64,000 bases of DNA from contig JBCBPW010000015.1 of the NCBI GenBank assembly GCA_039820545.1, positions 1-64,000 of the forward strand, read 5' to 3'. The DNA comes from JALEFZ01 sp039820545. Lineage in GTDB: Bacteria; Bacteroidota; Bacteroidia; J057. Both the position numbers and the translations under genes were made by a program. Below the pieces are notes generated by a model that did no database searches, had not been told where the DNA came from, and saw only the letters and a program-made list of their open reading frames with translations. Positions 18,780-27,246 of this stretch are shown piece after piece. Within the stretch, counting starts at the first letter, position 1; every line of letters begins with the position of its first letter.

Positions 18780-20198
18780 ATGAAGCAAGTATTACTCTAC
18801 CTTCTTTTGGGAGGAGTTATTTATTCGAGTTATGCACAGACAGTGACCATTGTAGCCTCCGATACCTTCCCTTGCATCGGAGACAGTGTGACTTTTACCC
18901 TTGATATTCAAGGAGGAACTCCGACAAGCATCATCTGGGAAACTCCGACGATTTTTAGTCAAGCAGGTAGTCCGATAGAATCGTTTTTAATCGATCCACT
19001 CATAGGAGGCGAATACGATTATGAGGCAGAGGTTACTTTTCCTGGTCAAGTCATCACAGCGAGTGTGAAACTTTATATAGGCCCATTTTTTAATGATATG
19101 GTAGAAGTCGCCATGGTAGAGGATAGGGGTGATCCCATAGATTGCGAATTGGATATTATTGGAGCTATTGTGGGAGGAAGTCATTTAAATTTCTTCAATT
19201 TCCCTCCTATGAATGTGGACTATGAGCTGTACGATTCCAATGATAGCCTGGTTTTTACAGATGCTAAAATCATCACGGAATATGGCGGTATGGGCGAACA
19301 AGCCAAGTTGTCTGTCGGTCAAATAAATGAAGACATATTTCCTGGAAACTATAAACTGCTCGCGCTTAGTTACTACAATTCTACTTGTCCTTCTGTTGAT
19401 TCCTCTGAGGTAGTGATTCCAGGCAAGTCCACAATTTCTACATCCTCTTTGGCTCCTTCCTGTACAAACTTAGGAGAGATTACAGTAGACGTTCAAGCAG
19501 GGTTTGGCTCTAAGGAAATGTTTACGATTAGTCTAACAAATGATATCACCTTTGCAAATGAAACCGTAAATCTGTTAGGGAGTAGTGTATCTTACACCTT
19601 TACAAATTTAGATCCTGGGATATACAGCATCATTGTAGAGGATGAAACCTTTAAGAATCCAAATACTATTTTTACGGGTTGTAATACCTTTTACACGGTT
19701 ACGCTCTTATCTTCGGCTCTTGAGTTCGATGCTAGTGTTTCAGCAGGTGGGTGTCCAGGAGACTCTGTAGGGAGTATTGATCTTACAGTAAGCAGCTCTA
19801 CAGGGCCCGTTTCTTTCGATTGGAGTACGGGAGATACCACAGAGGACATCAGCCATCTTGTACCTGGCATGTATACGGTGACTGTTTCAGACTCTTCGGG
19901 TTGTATCGTCCAAGACTCTTTCGTAGTAGATACAGCTGCAAATTGCCCCACGAATAATGACATTTCTTTGCGATCGCTCATACATATTTTTCCCAATCCT
20001 ACGACAAATATCCTCCAGGTCGAGAGCGAAAATCTCACCATCCAGCAGATCCAGCTATTTGATCTGAGGGGACGGATGCTCATGGAGAAACGAGAACAAA
20101 CCGACATACTAGATTTACACGGTCTCAGTCAAGGAATCTACATACTGGAAGTCCAGACAGATCAGGGGATCTTGACAGAAAAAATCATTAAGCAGTAG
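18780..20198 (+). CDS. T9SS-exported SprB-repeat surface protein 1
   Basis: A 472-residue protein with signal peptide (…GGVIYSSYAQ). The body is beta-rich. Near residues 320-390 is a SprB-like repeat (GSIDLTVSSSTGPVSFDWST, then GDTTEDISHLVPGMYTVTV). The last ~75 residues are a T9SS sorting domain: IFPNPTTNILQVES … IQLFDLRGRML … LSQGIYILEVQTDQG … EKIIKQ. It should pass the outer membrane and be released or anchored at the surface. It is the first of three tandem paralogues. A hairpin with T-run ends the unit. The 256-base upstream gap (18524-18779) is AT-rich; I see no clear promoter. Confidence 0.88.
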   Translation: MKQVLLYLLLGGVIYSSYAQTVTIVASDTFPCIGDSVTFTLDIQGGTPTSIIWETPTIFSQAGSPIESFLIDPLIGGEYDYEAEVTFPGQVITASVKLYIGPFFNDMVEVAMVEDRGDPIDCELDIIGAIVGGSHLNFFNFPPMNVDYELYDSNDSLVFTDAKIITEYGGMGEQAKLSVGQINEDIFPGNYKLLALSYYNSTCPSVDSSEVVIPGKSTISTSSLAPSCTNLGEITVDVQAGFGSKEMFTISLTNDITFANETVNLLGSSVSYTFTNLDPGIYSIIVEDETFKNPNTIFTGCNTFYTVTLLSSALEFDASVSAGGCPGDSVGSIDLTVSSSTGPVSFDWSTGDTTEDISHLVPGMYTVTVSDSSGCIVQDSFVVDTAANCPTNNDISLRSLIHIFPNPTTNILQVESENLTIQQIQLFDLRGRMLMEKREQTDILDLHGLSQGIYILEVQTDQGILTEKIIKQ

Positions 20199-20225
20199 TC
20201 GTACGAGTAGAAAGAACATAGACCC

Positions 20226-20264
20226 AATCCAGCTTGTAACCTATGAATACAGGCTGGATTTTCG
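20226..20264 (+). terminator. terminator after SprB-repeat gene 1
   Basis: 13-bp stem with one G-U pair (20226-20238 with 20248-20260), 9-base loop, followed by TTTTCG. It separates the first paralogue from the second, so the three genes are probably not one simple transcript. Confidence 0.65.
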
Positions 20265-20410
20265 TTTGAAAACTCCTATTTATATACCTCCAAGCAAGAC
20301 GTGCTGCATTTTTTAAGAAAATTTCTTCAGAAATCTATCTCTATCTACGACTATCGAGTATTGCCTCCCATAACTAACCATTTCCGATCTCAAACCATTA
20401 TTCACGACAC

Positions 20411-21814
20411 ATGAAATACGTTATTTGGATTCTTATCTTTTGGCTAAGTTCATGCGCTTTAGTCTATGGCCAAACAATTACACTTACTGCAAATGAACGA
20501 TTCCCATGCTTTGTGAATGGAATTGCCACTGTCCAGATGAATGTCAGTGTTACAGGTGGAACTCCTGTCTCCATTGTCTGGGAAAGTGATGGCGGAGCTC
20601 CCTCCTCTGCGCCTGGGCTCTTGACGGATACCGCTTTTATCTATCTTGCTTCTACGTATTCATTTACTGTGGCACAGCCAAGGGTAACGGTAGATTTTGG
20701 TGGAGGAAATGTGATCAGTGAGACGCTTAGGATTGTTTTTCAGCCAACCTATATTGACATTAGCCTCAATGGAGACTTTGTGATTGAAGATCCCTGTTCT
20801 TTTGCAGCTTATGTACGTTTCTCGGGTGATTTTGGTCCCTCCAACTCGGGCATGCTAGGAGATGTAGACTACCAATACAGCATGACAGGTCCCAATGGGC
20901 TTATTGGGACAAAGACAGGAACTGAAAATCTTTCGTTCAATGGATTTTCCTTCACAGATTTCACCATTCTTTCGGGGCCATTGGCTACAGGCTGGTACTA
21001 CTTGGATCTCATGCTGAGTAAAAATGCAGCTTGCCCTGCCATGGTACGAGATTCTGTATTCGTAGAGGGGCTTCCCAGTTTGGTATCCATCACATCACTA
21101 GGAGGCAGTTGCGATCCCGCACTAACTGATGTGGAGGTCACAGTGAAAGGAGGTCTTCCCCCGTATCAGCTCATCTATCCCACACTTACAGGTAGTAATT
21201 CTTTCTCTACCTCTGATACTGTCTTCATCCTCTCAGATGTAAAAACGGGTTCAGAGGTATTCACGCTGGAGGATAGTAGAGGGTTTGAATGTACGGAGAC
21301 AGATATATTTTTTATTGAGTCTCCTGTACCTCTAAGTCTAGACGCAATGGTCACGGACGTAGTTTGCAGCGATGATAGCGTGGGAGGTATAGATATCACA
21401 GTTTCTAATGCAGTAGGTCCAGTTACTTTTCAATGGTCTACAGGTGAGATGACAGAGGATTTGAGCAATCTTATAGCAGGAACTTACAAGCTCACGGCTA
21501 TAGACTCCTTGGGCTGTACAGTTGTGGATTCATTTGTGGTAGATACGGCAGTAAACTGTCCTACTTCAAGCAATGAATTCCTGCAGTCTTTAGTTAATGT
21601 TTTCCCCAATCCGAGTACAGGTATTTTCCAGATTTTTCAAAAAAATGTACAAATTCGTTCCATCCATGTACACAATCTTTTGGGGCAACGAATGAAAGAA
21701 AATATGCAATGGAGTCAAGGGAAAATAGATTTATCTGATCTGGATTCTGGTATCTATTTCCTTGAAATAGATACTAGTGAGGGTATTGTCCAAAAGAAAA
21801 TCCTCAAGAAATAG
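20411..21814 (+). CDS. T9SS-exported SprB-repeat surface protein 2
   Basis: A 467-residue paralogue of the preceding protein. It has a signal peptide ending VYGQ. The plan is the same: an N-terminal domain opening TITLTANERFPCFVNG (compare TVTIVASDTFPCIGD in protein 1), one SprB-like repeat (GGIDITVSNAVGPVTFQWST, GEMTEDLSNLIAGTYKLTA), and a T9SS tail (VFPNPSTGIFQIFQ … SGIYFLEIDTSEG … KKILKK). The two proteins are co-linear, so this is a recent tandem duplication that has diverged mainly in the middle domain. Surface adhesion or matrix function is a guess. Confidence 0.88.
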   Translation: MKYVIWILIFWLSSCALVYGQTITLTANERFPCFVNGIATVQMNVSVTGGTPVSIVWESDGGAPSSAPGLLTDTAFIYLASTYSFTVAQPRVTVDFGGGNVISETLRIVFQPTYIDISLNGDFVIEDPCSFAAYVRFSGDFGPSNSGMLGDVDYQYSMTGPNGLIGTKTGTENLSFNGFSFTDFTILSGPLATGWYYLDLMLSKNAACPAMVRDSVFVEGLPSLVSITSLGGSCDPALTDVEVTVKGGLPPYQLIYPTLTGSNSFSTSDTVFILSDVKTGSEVFTLEDSRGFECTETDIFFIESPVPLSLDAMVTDVVCSDDSVGGIDITVSNAVGPVTFQWSTGEMTEDLSNLIAGTYKLTAIDSLGCTVVDSFVVDTAVNCPTSSNEFLQSLVNVFPNPSTGIFQIFQKNVQIRSIHVHNLLGQRMKENMQWSQGKIDLSDLDSGIYFLEIDTSEGIVQKKILKK

Positions 21815-21843
21815 CTTTTAATAGATACCGAGTTTTTATCATG

Positions 21844-21880
21844 AAAGGCTAGCTCCTGATTCGAGCTAGCCTTTATTTTT
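21844..21880 (+). terminator. terminator after SprB-repeat gene 2
   Basis: Perfect 12-bp stem (AAAGGCTAGCTC at 21844-21855 with its complement at 21863-21874), 7-base loop CTGATTC, then ATTTTTTC. A strong intrinsic terminator. Confidence 0.85.
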
Positions 21881-21982
21881 TCATTTTTTTTGAAAGTTTC
21901 CCAACTTTCTCTAATCCCTCTCTCGTGTATAGCGCTGAAGAGACTCTTTACACCATTGATCATACTTAACTTTTCAAATACA

Positions 21983-24595
21983 ATGAAGCGACATATACTT
22001 TGGATTCTTGTCGGCCTACTGTCTGTAGGTTTCTGGAATCAGGCACAAGCCCAACAAACCGTCACCCTCGCAGCATCTTCTACCGCTGTATGTCCAGGTG
22101 ACATGGTGACCATTACGGCTACGGCATCGGGTACACCCATTTCGTACCAATGGTCCCTCAACGGTACAAACCTTGCGACGCCTCCCACGCCTAATGTACT
22201 GGATTATACATTTACCCCTAATGTATCAGGTCAACAATGGTTCTCTTTAGTGGTAAACTATGGAGGAGGGGTGACAGTGACTCAAAATATCTGGATCTTT
22301 GTAGGCGCACCACAAATATTTTTTGTACAACCCAACAATCAGCAAAACTGTGGACCTGGAAACTATGACTTCTTTGTCTTCCTGGATTCTCTCCCCAATG
22401 GTGTCATCCCCACCATCGACTGGAGCATCGTAGGACCTATAGGCACAACTACAGCTTCTGGCCAAAATCCCACCATCAACCTGACAGATGTAGGAACTTA
22501 CGTGATGACACTTACTGCATTTGCTGATCCAAACTGTAGCAGTACGTTCACTTACAACTACACCGTTACCCAGCCCATCACGCTCAACGCTACGGTAACT
22601 AATCCTTCGTGTGGCTTGAATGATGGCTCCATTGACCTCAGCCCTGTAGGCGGTGGTACAGGATTTTATATTTACCAGTGGAGTAATGGATTTTTCTCAT
22701 CTAGTATCACAGGCCTGAGCCCTGGTACCTACTCCGTCACAGTAAGCGATTCAGGTCAATGCGAGGTTATAGATACATTTACGCTCGTTCCTACAGGCTC
22801 ACTTGATTATTCGATTTCTTCTACTGATGTAAGTTGTTTAGCAGACAGCACAGGTTCTATCGACATTACACCCATCGACAGTGCAGGAAATATCACCTAC
22901 TTGTGGAGCACAGGTGCTACCACACAGGATCTGAACAATATTCCTGGAGGGGTCTATACGGTGACTATCAGTGATGGCGTATGCTCCTATGATGAAACCA
23001 TCATCATCAACTCTTCTGTCTTAGACTTGACCTTCAGTACGACAGATGCCGCATGTGATGGCACAGGAGGAAGCGCGTCGGTGAGTGTGACAGGAGGTAC
23101 AGGGCCTTACACCTATGCGTGGTCCAATGGCGGCACGACCCAAACGATTTCCAATGTAGACGCAGGAGGATACTCTGTCATCGTAACAGATAGTACAGGA
23201 TGTGGCGACATCGCTGTAGGGCTCGTCGAAGTAGAAGATTCGTGTACGTACACGATCTCAGGTCAAGTCTACTATGACGACAATCAAAACTGTCAATTCG
23301 ATGGGCAGGACTTCCCCTTGCAAGGATGGGTATTTGTTGACGGACAATATGCGGTATATACAGATCCCAATGGCGACTACCAAGCTGAGGTAGCCTCAGG
23401 CCAGCACGTAGTATCCTATGTTCAGCCATTCAATAACTGGTATTCGATCCTGTGTCCAAGTGTACAGAGTCACGTAATCAATGTCGGTACACAAAATATT
23501 CCTGATCTAGATTTCTCTATCATTCCAGATACGATCCTGCGCGATCTCGAGATTGTGATCTTCTCTTCTGTGATTCGACCAGGATTCCCCCATTATTACT
23601 ACATCTATGCCTACAATAACGGGACTGTACCGATGAATGCTGTCGTGACATTTACACATGATGCACTCGTCAACTATGTAGGAAGTACACCTACCGCAGT
23701 GAACTATGATGCCACTACGCGTACAGCCGTTTGGAACATCAGCAACTTGCTGCCCAACTCAAGCCAAGGCTTTGTGGTAGATGCTACCTTGCCTTCTAGT
23801 GTACCCATTGGAACGCCTATCACCTATGGAGGAGAAGTAGCACCCATCACAAACGATGCTACGCCTAGTGACAATATCTTCTCAGGTGTAAAAGCCGTTG
23901 TAGGATCATATGATCCCAATGATAAGCAGGTAGCTCCCACAGGAGAGGGTACAGATGGTCTGATCCGCGAGTCTGAGACAAAACTGACCTACACCGTACG
24001 TTTCCAGAACACTGGAAACTATCCTGCTACCTTTGTCATCATCCGTGATACCATCGATCAGAATATCTTGCTCCGCTCTATCAAACCCGTAGGTGCAAGT
24101 CATGATTATACCATGACGATGGACGAAGCGAATCGCTCAGTAGAGATCACTTTCGCCAACATCCAGTTGCCAGATTCTGCTTCTGATCCTGAAGGTAGCC
24201 AAGGTTACATCATCTTCAATGCACAGCTAGAGCCTGGATTGGCAGTAGGAACAGAAATCGAGAATACAGCGTTCATCTACTTTGATTTCAACGCACCGAT
24301 TGTGACCAATACTGTCAAGAATACCATCTTCCGTCCAGTCTCTGTTGACTTTGAGTTGGATACTGAGATTCAGTTGTATCCTAATCCAAACACAGGCTTC
24401 TTCACCTTGAAGTCTAAGACGGACCTCATGGAGCGCGTCGTGGTGTATGATGTCATGGGTAAAGAGGTTCAGCGTCTACAGACAAACGCCAAGGAAGCCA
24501 TGGTAGACCTTACGCAAGTAGCAGGGGGTATGTACTGGGTGGAAATTCAGACGGCTAACAACCGATTCTTGCACAAGGTGATGATTGAGAAATAA
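21983..24595 (+). CDS. T9SS-exported multi-domain SprB-repeat protein 3
   Basis: About 870 residues. I choose ATG 21983 because MKRHILWILVGLLSVGFWNQ opens a normal signal peptide; the frame is open 31 codons further upstream. Domains in order: Ig/PKD-like modules (~25-200); three SprB-like repeats (~200-430; W.NG/W.TG..T..I..V..G.Y.V); a carboxypeptidase-regulatory/SdrD-like fold (ISGQVYYDDNQNCQFDG, ~440-530); a DUF11-like adhesin module (~530-650); a DUF7619-like module (SYDPNDKQVAP … YTVRFQNTGN … FIYFDFNAPIVTNTV, ~660-790); and a T9SS tail (LYPNPNTGFFTLKS … GGMYWVEIQT … KVMIEK). This is the typical build of a large surface adhesin or filament protein in gliding Bacteroidota. Partly homologous to the two genes before it. 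Confidence 0.9.
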   Translation: MKRHILWILVGLLSVGFWNQAQAQQTVTLAASSTAVCPGDMVTITATASGTPISYQWSLNGTNLATPPTPNVLDYTFTPNVSGQQWFSLVVNYGGGVTVTQNIWIFVGAPQIFFVQPNNQQNCGPGNYDFFVFLDSLPNGVIPTIDWSIVGPIGTTTASGQNPTINLTDVGTYVMTLTAFADPNCSSTFTYNYTVTQPITLNATVTNPSCGLNDGSIDLSPVGGGTGFYIYQWSNGFFSSSITGLSPGTYSVTVSDSGQCEVIDTFTLVPTGSLDYSISSTDVSCLADSTGSIDITPIDSAGNITYLWSTGATTQDLNNIPGGVYTVTISDGVCSYDETIIINSSVLDLTFSTTDAACDGTGGSASVSVTGGTGPYTYAWSNGGTTQTISNVDAGGYSVIVTDSTGCGDIAVGLVEVEDSCTYTISGQVYYDDNQNCQFDGQDFPLQGWVFVDGQYAVYTDPNGDYQAEVASGQHVVSYVQPFNNWYSILCPSVQSHVINVGTQNIPDLDFSIIPDTILRDLEIVIFSSVIRPGFPHYYYIYAYNNGTVPMNAVVTFTHDALVNYVGSTPTAVNYDATTRTAVWNISNLLPNSSQGFVVDATLPSSVPIGTPITYGGEVAPITNDATPSDNIFSGVKAVVGSYDPNDKQVAPTGEGTDGLIRESETKLTYTVRFQNTGNYPATFVIIRDTIDQNILLRSIKPVGASHDYTMTMDEANRSVEITFANIQLPDSASDPEGSQGYIIFNAQLEPGLAVGTEIENTAFIYFDFNAPIVTNTVKNTIFRPVSVDFELDTEIQLYPNPNTGFFTLKSKTDLMERVVVYDVMGKEVQRLQTNAKEAMVDLTQVAGGMYWVEIQTANNRFLHKVMIEK

Positions 24596-24674
24596 GCGGA
24601 TGGATTTCAGGCTGAACGTAGGGGCAATCAACAGATAATTTTCTCCTTGCCTGACTTCTTTTATCCAAGTGCTG

Positions 24675-24718
24675 AAAAAGTAAAGGGACCGATCCTAGCG
24701 TCGGTCCCTTTACTTTTT
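24675..24718. terminator. bidirectional terminator
   Basis: Perfect 18-bp stem (AAAAAGTAAAGGGACCGA at 24675-24692, complement at 24701-24718) with an 8-base loop. A-run and T-run on the two sides let it serve both converging genes, the SprB-repeat gene 3 and glpD. Confidence 0.9.
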
Positions 24719-24733
24719 AGCTTTTTTTCACTA

Positions 24734-26317
24734 TTAAGCCTCTACTTGTGGCCTAAGCGTGTAGCGTTCTGCTAGCTTTCCAAAGGCAGCAAGCTGTTCT
24801 TCCTTCCAATGCATATCTTGTTGGAGCTCCTCTGCCATAATGGATGCGACCTGTGGAGCCATCGCAATCGCTGCTTCTGCATCCAAGAAGAGAATGCGAA
24901 TCCTTCTTGCCAAAAAGTCTTCGACTGTCCTTGCCATTTCATGATGTACAGCCCATACGACTTGGGCATGAGTATAGTCATATGAAGGATGGAGTTTTTC
25001 ACCTAAAGCAGGATCTTCTTTTATCAGGGTAAGTATTTTCTCTTCCTCTGTCCCGTACACATACATATGATTAGAAAGGTCGGGATGGGGTTTATAACCA
25101 TAGAGGTGAACTTCGGCTGACTGGCTCGGCTGTTGGGGTAGTGGGGCTACTTGGATGGCTTTGTCTACGGTATCTTCGCCCATTTTCCTGAATGTCGTCC
25201 ACTTTCCTCCTGTTATGGTGATCAACTTACTGGGGGAGACGATGATTTTATGACTACGAGAGATCTCTTTTGTGCTTTTGCCTTCTTCTTGTGGTGCTGC
25301 CAATGGACGGAGCGCGGCAAAAGTAGCCAGCACATCCTTTCGGGTAGGCTTTTTGGCCATATTGGCTTGGGCGGTTTCTAGGATAAAATCAATCTCTTCC
25401 TCTAGCGCGCGTGGCTCCATCTCTGGTTTTTCGCGTACGGTATCAGTAGTTCCTATGACGATTTTGTCATGCCAAGGGACACAAAATAAGACCCTTCCAT
25501 CCGAAGTTTTGGGAATCATGATGCCATGCGTGCCTGGGAGAAAGGATTTGTCAAGTACCAAGTGGATACCCTGACTTGGGCGAATCATCGTCTTGGCTTT
25601 GGGCTGATCCATTTTGAGGAGGTCGTCTGCAAATACACCTGTTGCGTTGATGACGGCCTTTCCCTGAACTTGATACATCGTACCTGTCTCCACATCTTCT
25701 GCCTGTACACCTGTGATCCGCCCTTCTGGATCTTTGTTCAATCCTGTGACACGGACATGATTCAGGATGGTCCCTCCTTTCGCAGCTACGGTCTGAGCCA
25801 CCGTCAGCGCGAGCCTTGCATCGTCAAATTGTCCATCTTGATAGACTACGCCTCCCTTGAGTCCCTCAGGATTGACGGTAGGGATCGCTTCCAGCGTCTT
25901 TTCGCGATTGATAAACTTAGATCTACCCAGGCTCAGCCTGCCTGCCATCCAATCGTAGAGGGAAAGCCCGATGGTATACTGAAGCAGGTCAAATGTGGTA
26001 TAGATGGGGATGACGAAAGATTGATTGTTGGTCAAATGAGGCGCATTTTTGAGAAGAAGCCCTCTTTCTTTCAGTGCTTCTAACACTAGCCATACATCTC
26101 CCTGCGCAAGGTAGCGTACACCACCGTGGACCATTTTGGTACTACGGCTAGAAGTTCCCTTGGCAAAATCTGCTTGCTCCAGCAACAGCACTTGGTAGCC
26201 TCTGGATACGGCATCTAGGGCTACACCTAGTCCTGTAGACCCGCCACCCACAATGACGAGGTCCCAAATCTTTTGATTATCAGAAAGTTGAGTCAACGCT
26301 TGCGCTCGGTCTAACAT
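24734..26317 (-). CDS. glpD: FAD-dependent glycerol-3-phosphate dehydrogenase
   Basis: About 527 residues from ATG at 26317. The open frame extends 29 codons upstream, but that stretch lies across the promoter and is not conserved-looking. The N-terminus has the FAD-binding dinucleotide fold VIVGGGSTGLGVALDAVSRG. Further markers are LLEQADFAKGTSSRSTKMVHGG, GGVVYQDGQFDDARL, VPWHDKIVIGTTDT and TGGKWTTFRKM. It oxidises sn-glycerol-3-phosphate to dihydroxyacetone phosphate and passes electrons to quinone at the inner membrane. Divergent from a DeoR-family regulator, as expected for glycerol control. The -7 box TATCTTTG (26370-26377, minus strand) is a perfect TAnnTTTG match. Confidence 0.95.
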   Translation of the reverse strand: MLDRAQALTQLSDNQKIWDLVIVGGGSTGLGVALDAVSRGYQVLLLEQADFAKGTSSRSTKMVHGGVRYLAQGDVWLVLEALKERGLLLKNAPHLTNNQSFVIPIYTTFDLLQYTIGLSLYDWMAGRLSLGRSKFINREKTLEAIPTVNPEGLKGGVVYQDGQFDDARLALTVAQTVAAKGGTILNHVRVTGLNKDPEGRITGVQAEDVETGTMYQVQGKAVINATGVFADDLLKMDQPKAKTMIRPSQGIHLVLDKSFLPGTHGIMIPKTSDGRVLFCVPWHDKIVIGTTDTVREKPEMEPRALEEEIDFILETAQANMAKKPTRKDVLATFAALRPLAAPQEEGKSTKEISRSHKIIVSPSKLITITGGKWTTFRKMGEDTVDKAIQVAPLPQQPSQSAEVHLYGYKPHPDLSNHMYVYGTEEEKILTLIKEDPALGEKLHPSYDYTHAQVVWAVHHEMARTVEDFLARRIRILFLDAEAAIAMAPQVASIMAEELQQDMHWKEEQLAAFGKLAERYTLRPQVEA

Positions 26318-26369
26318 ATCTATTCTTTCTTTTTGGTAAATGTTTTTCTTTTTATACGTAAGATTCACA

Positions 26370-26453
26370 CAAAGATAACAAGAAATCGAAACTTTTTTAT
26401 TCAAAAAGAAAGAAATCGAAACTTTTTGTTTTCTTATTATTGCCTTAATATTG
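26370..26453. promoter_or_regulatory. divergent promoters with two 17-bp operator-like direct repeats
   Basis: AGAAATCGAAACTTTTT occurs at 26381-26397 and again at 26411-26427, start to start exactly 30 bp, close to three helix turns. The first copy lies just upstream of the glpD -7 box (TATCTTTG, 26377-26370 on the minus strand). The second overlaps the TTG (-33 type, 26426-26428) of a plus-strand promoter whose -7 box is TAATATTG (26446-26453, one mismatch), 17 bases on, driving the regulator gene. Each repeat thus covers one promoter. The inner TTTCGATTTC recalls the TTCG-centred sites of DeoR-family regulators. Binding by the neighbouring DeoR protein is inferred. Confidence 0.6.
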
Positions 26454-26475
26454 AAAAAAGGAACACTTAGAAAGT

Positions 26476-27237
26476 ATGACTATAGCGGAGCGACATGCAT
26501 ATATATTGAATCAGCTCAATGAAAAGGGGTATGTACGCGTAGCAGACTTGGCAGACGCGCTTTCGGTTTCGCTTGTTACGATACGAAAGGATTTGAAAAT
26601 ACTGGAGTCTCGTCAGTTGCTTTTTCGTTCACATGGAAGTGCCAGTATTCGGAAATCCTATGCGAATGAGCGTCCGGTAGAGGAGAAGGAAACGATTCAC
26701 GCACTTGAAAAACAGCGAATCGGTCAGAAAGCGGTGGAGTTGTTGCAAGCCAATGAGGCCATTATCATCGGTTCAGGTACGACGGCACTGGCCTTTGCAC
26801 GAGGGATTCCGAACGAGCTTCCCTTGATTGTGCTGACAGGAGCGATGAATGTTTCTCTGGCTTTGATGGAAAAGGAAAAAGTGGAACTCATGCAACTAGG
26901 AGGGATCGTGCGAAAGAGTGCGACCTCTGTGGTAGGACCCTTTGCAGAGGAGATGTTACAACATTTTGCATGTACCCAGCTTTTCCTCGGGGTAGATGGG
27001 ATCAGCTTGGATTATGGCTTGACAACTTCTAGCCTGCTAGAAGCACATCTTAACCAACGCATGATCCAAGCTGTAGAGAAGACCATTGTGCTGTGCGATT
27101 CTTCGAAATTCAGCTTGAGAGGGTTTGGGAAAATAGGGGAAGTAGAAGACATAGATGTGATCATTACAGATACGGGCGTTGCGACTTCAACTGTGACAGA
27201 GCTAGAGGATCGAGGAGTGGAAGTATGGGTAGTCTAG
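26476..27237 (+). CDS. glpR: DeoR-family transcriptional regulator, GlpR-like
   Basis: A 253-residue regulator. The N-terminal DeoR helix-turn-helix (~residues 18-55, RVADLADALSVSLVTIRKDL) is followed by a DeoR C-terminal sensor domain of the ribose-5-phosphate isomerase-like fold. That domain shows IIIGSGTTALAFARGI, LTGAMNVSLAL, GGIVRKSATSVVGPFAEEML, FLGVDGIS and CDSSKF. The family senses a sugar phosphate; the divergent glpD makes glycerol-3-phosphate the natural candidate. It probably represses glpD and itself through the repeats at 26381 and 26411. The gene symbol rests on context rather than on specific residues. Confidence 0.88.
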   Translation: MTIAERHAYILNQLNEKGYVRVADLADALSVSLVTIRKDLKILESRQLLFRSHGSASIRKSYANERPVEEKETIHALEKQRIGQKAVELLQANEAIIIGSGTTALAFARGIPNELPLIVLTGAMNVSLALMEKEKVELMQLGGIVRKSATSVVGPFAEEMLQHFACTQLFLGVDGISLDYGLTTSSLLEAHLNQRMIQAVEKTIVLCDSSKFSLRGFGKIGEVEDIDVIITDTGVATSTVTELEDRGVEVWVV

Positions 27238-27246
27238 TAGGGATAC

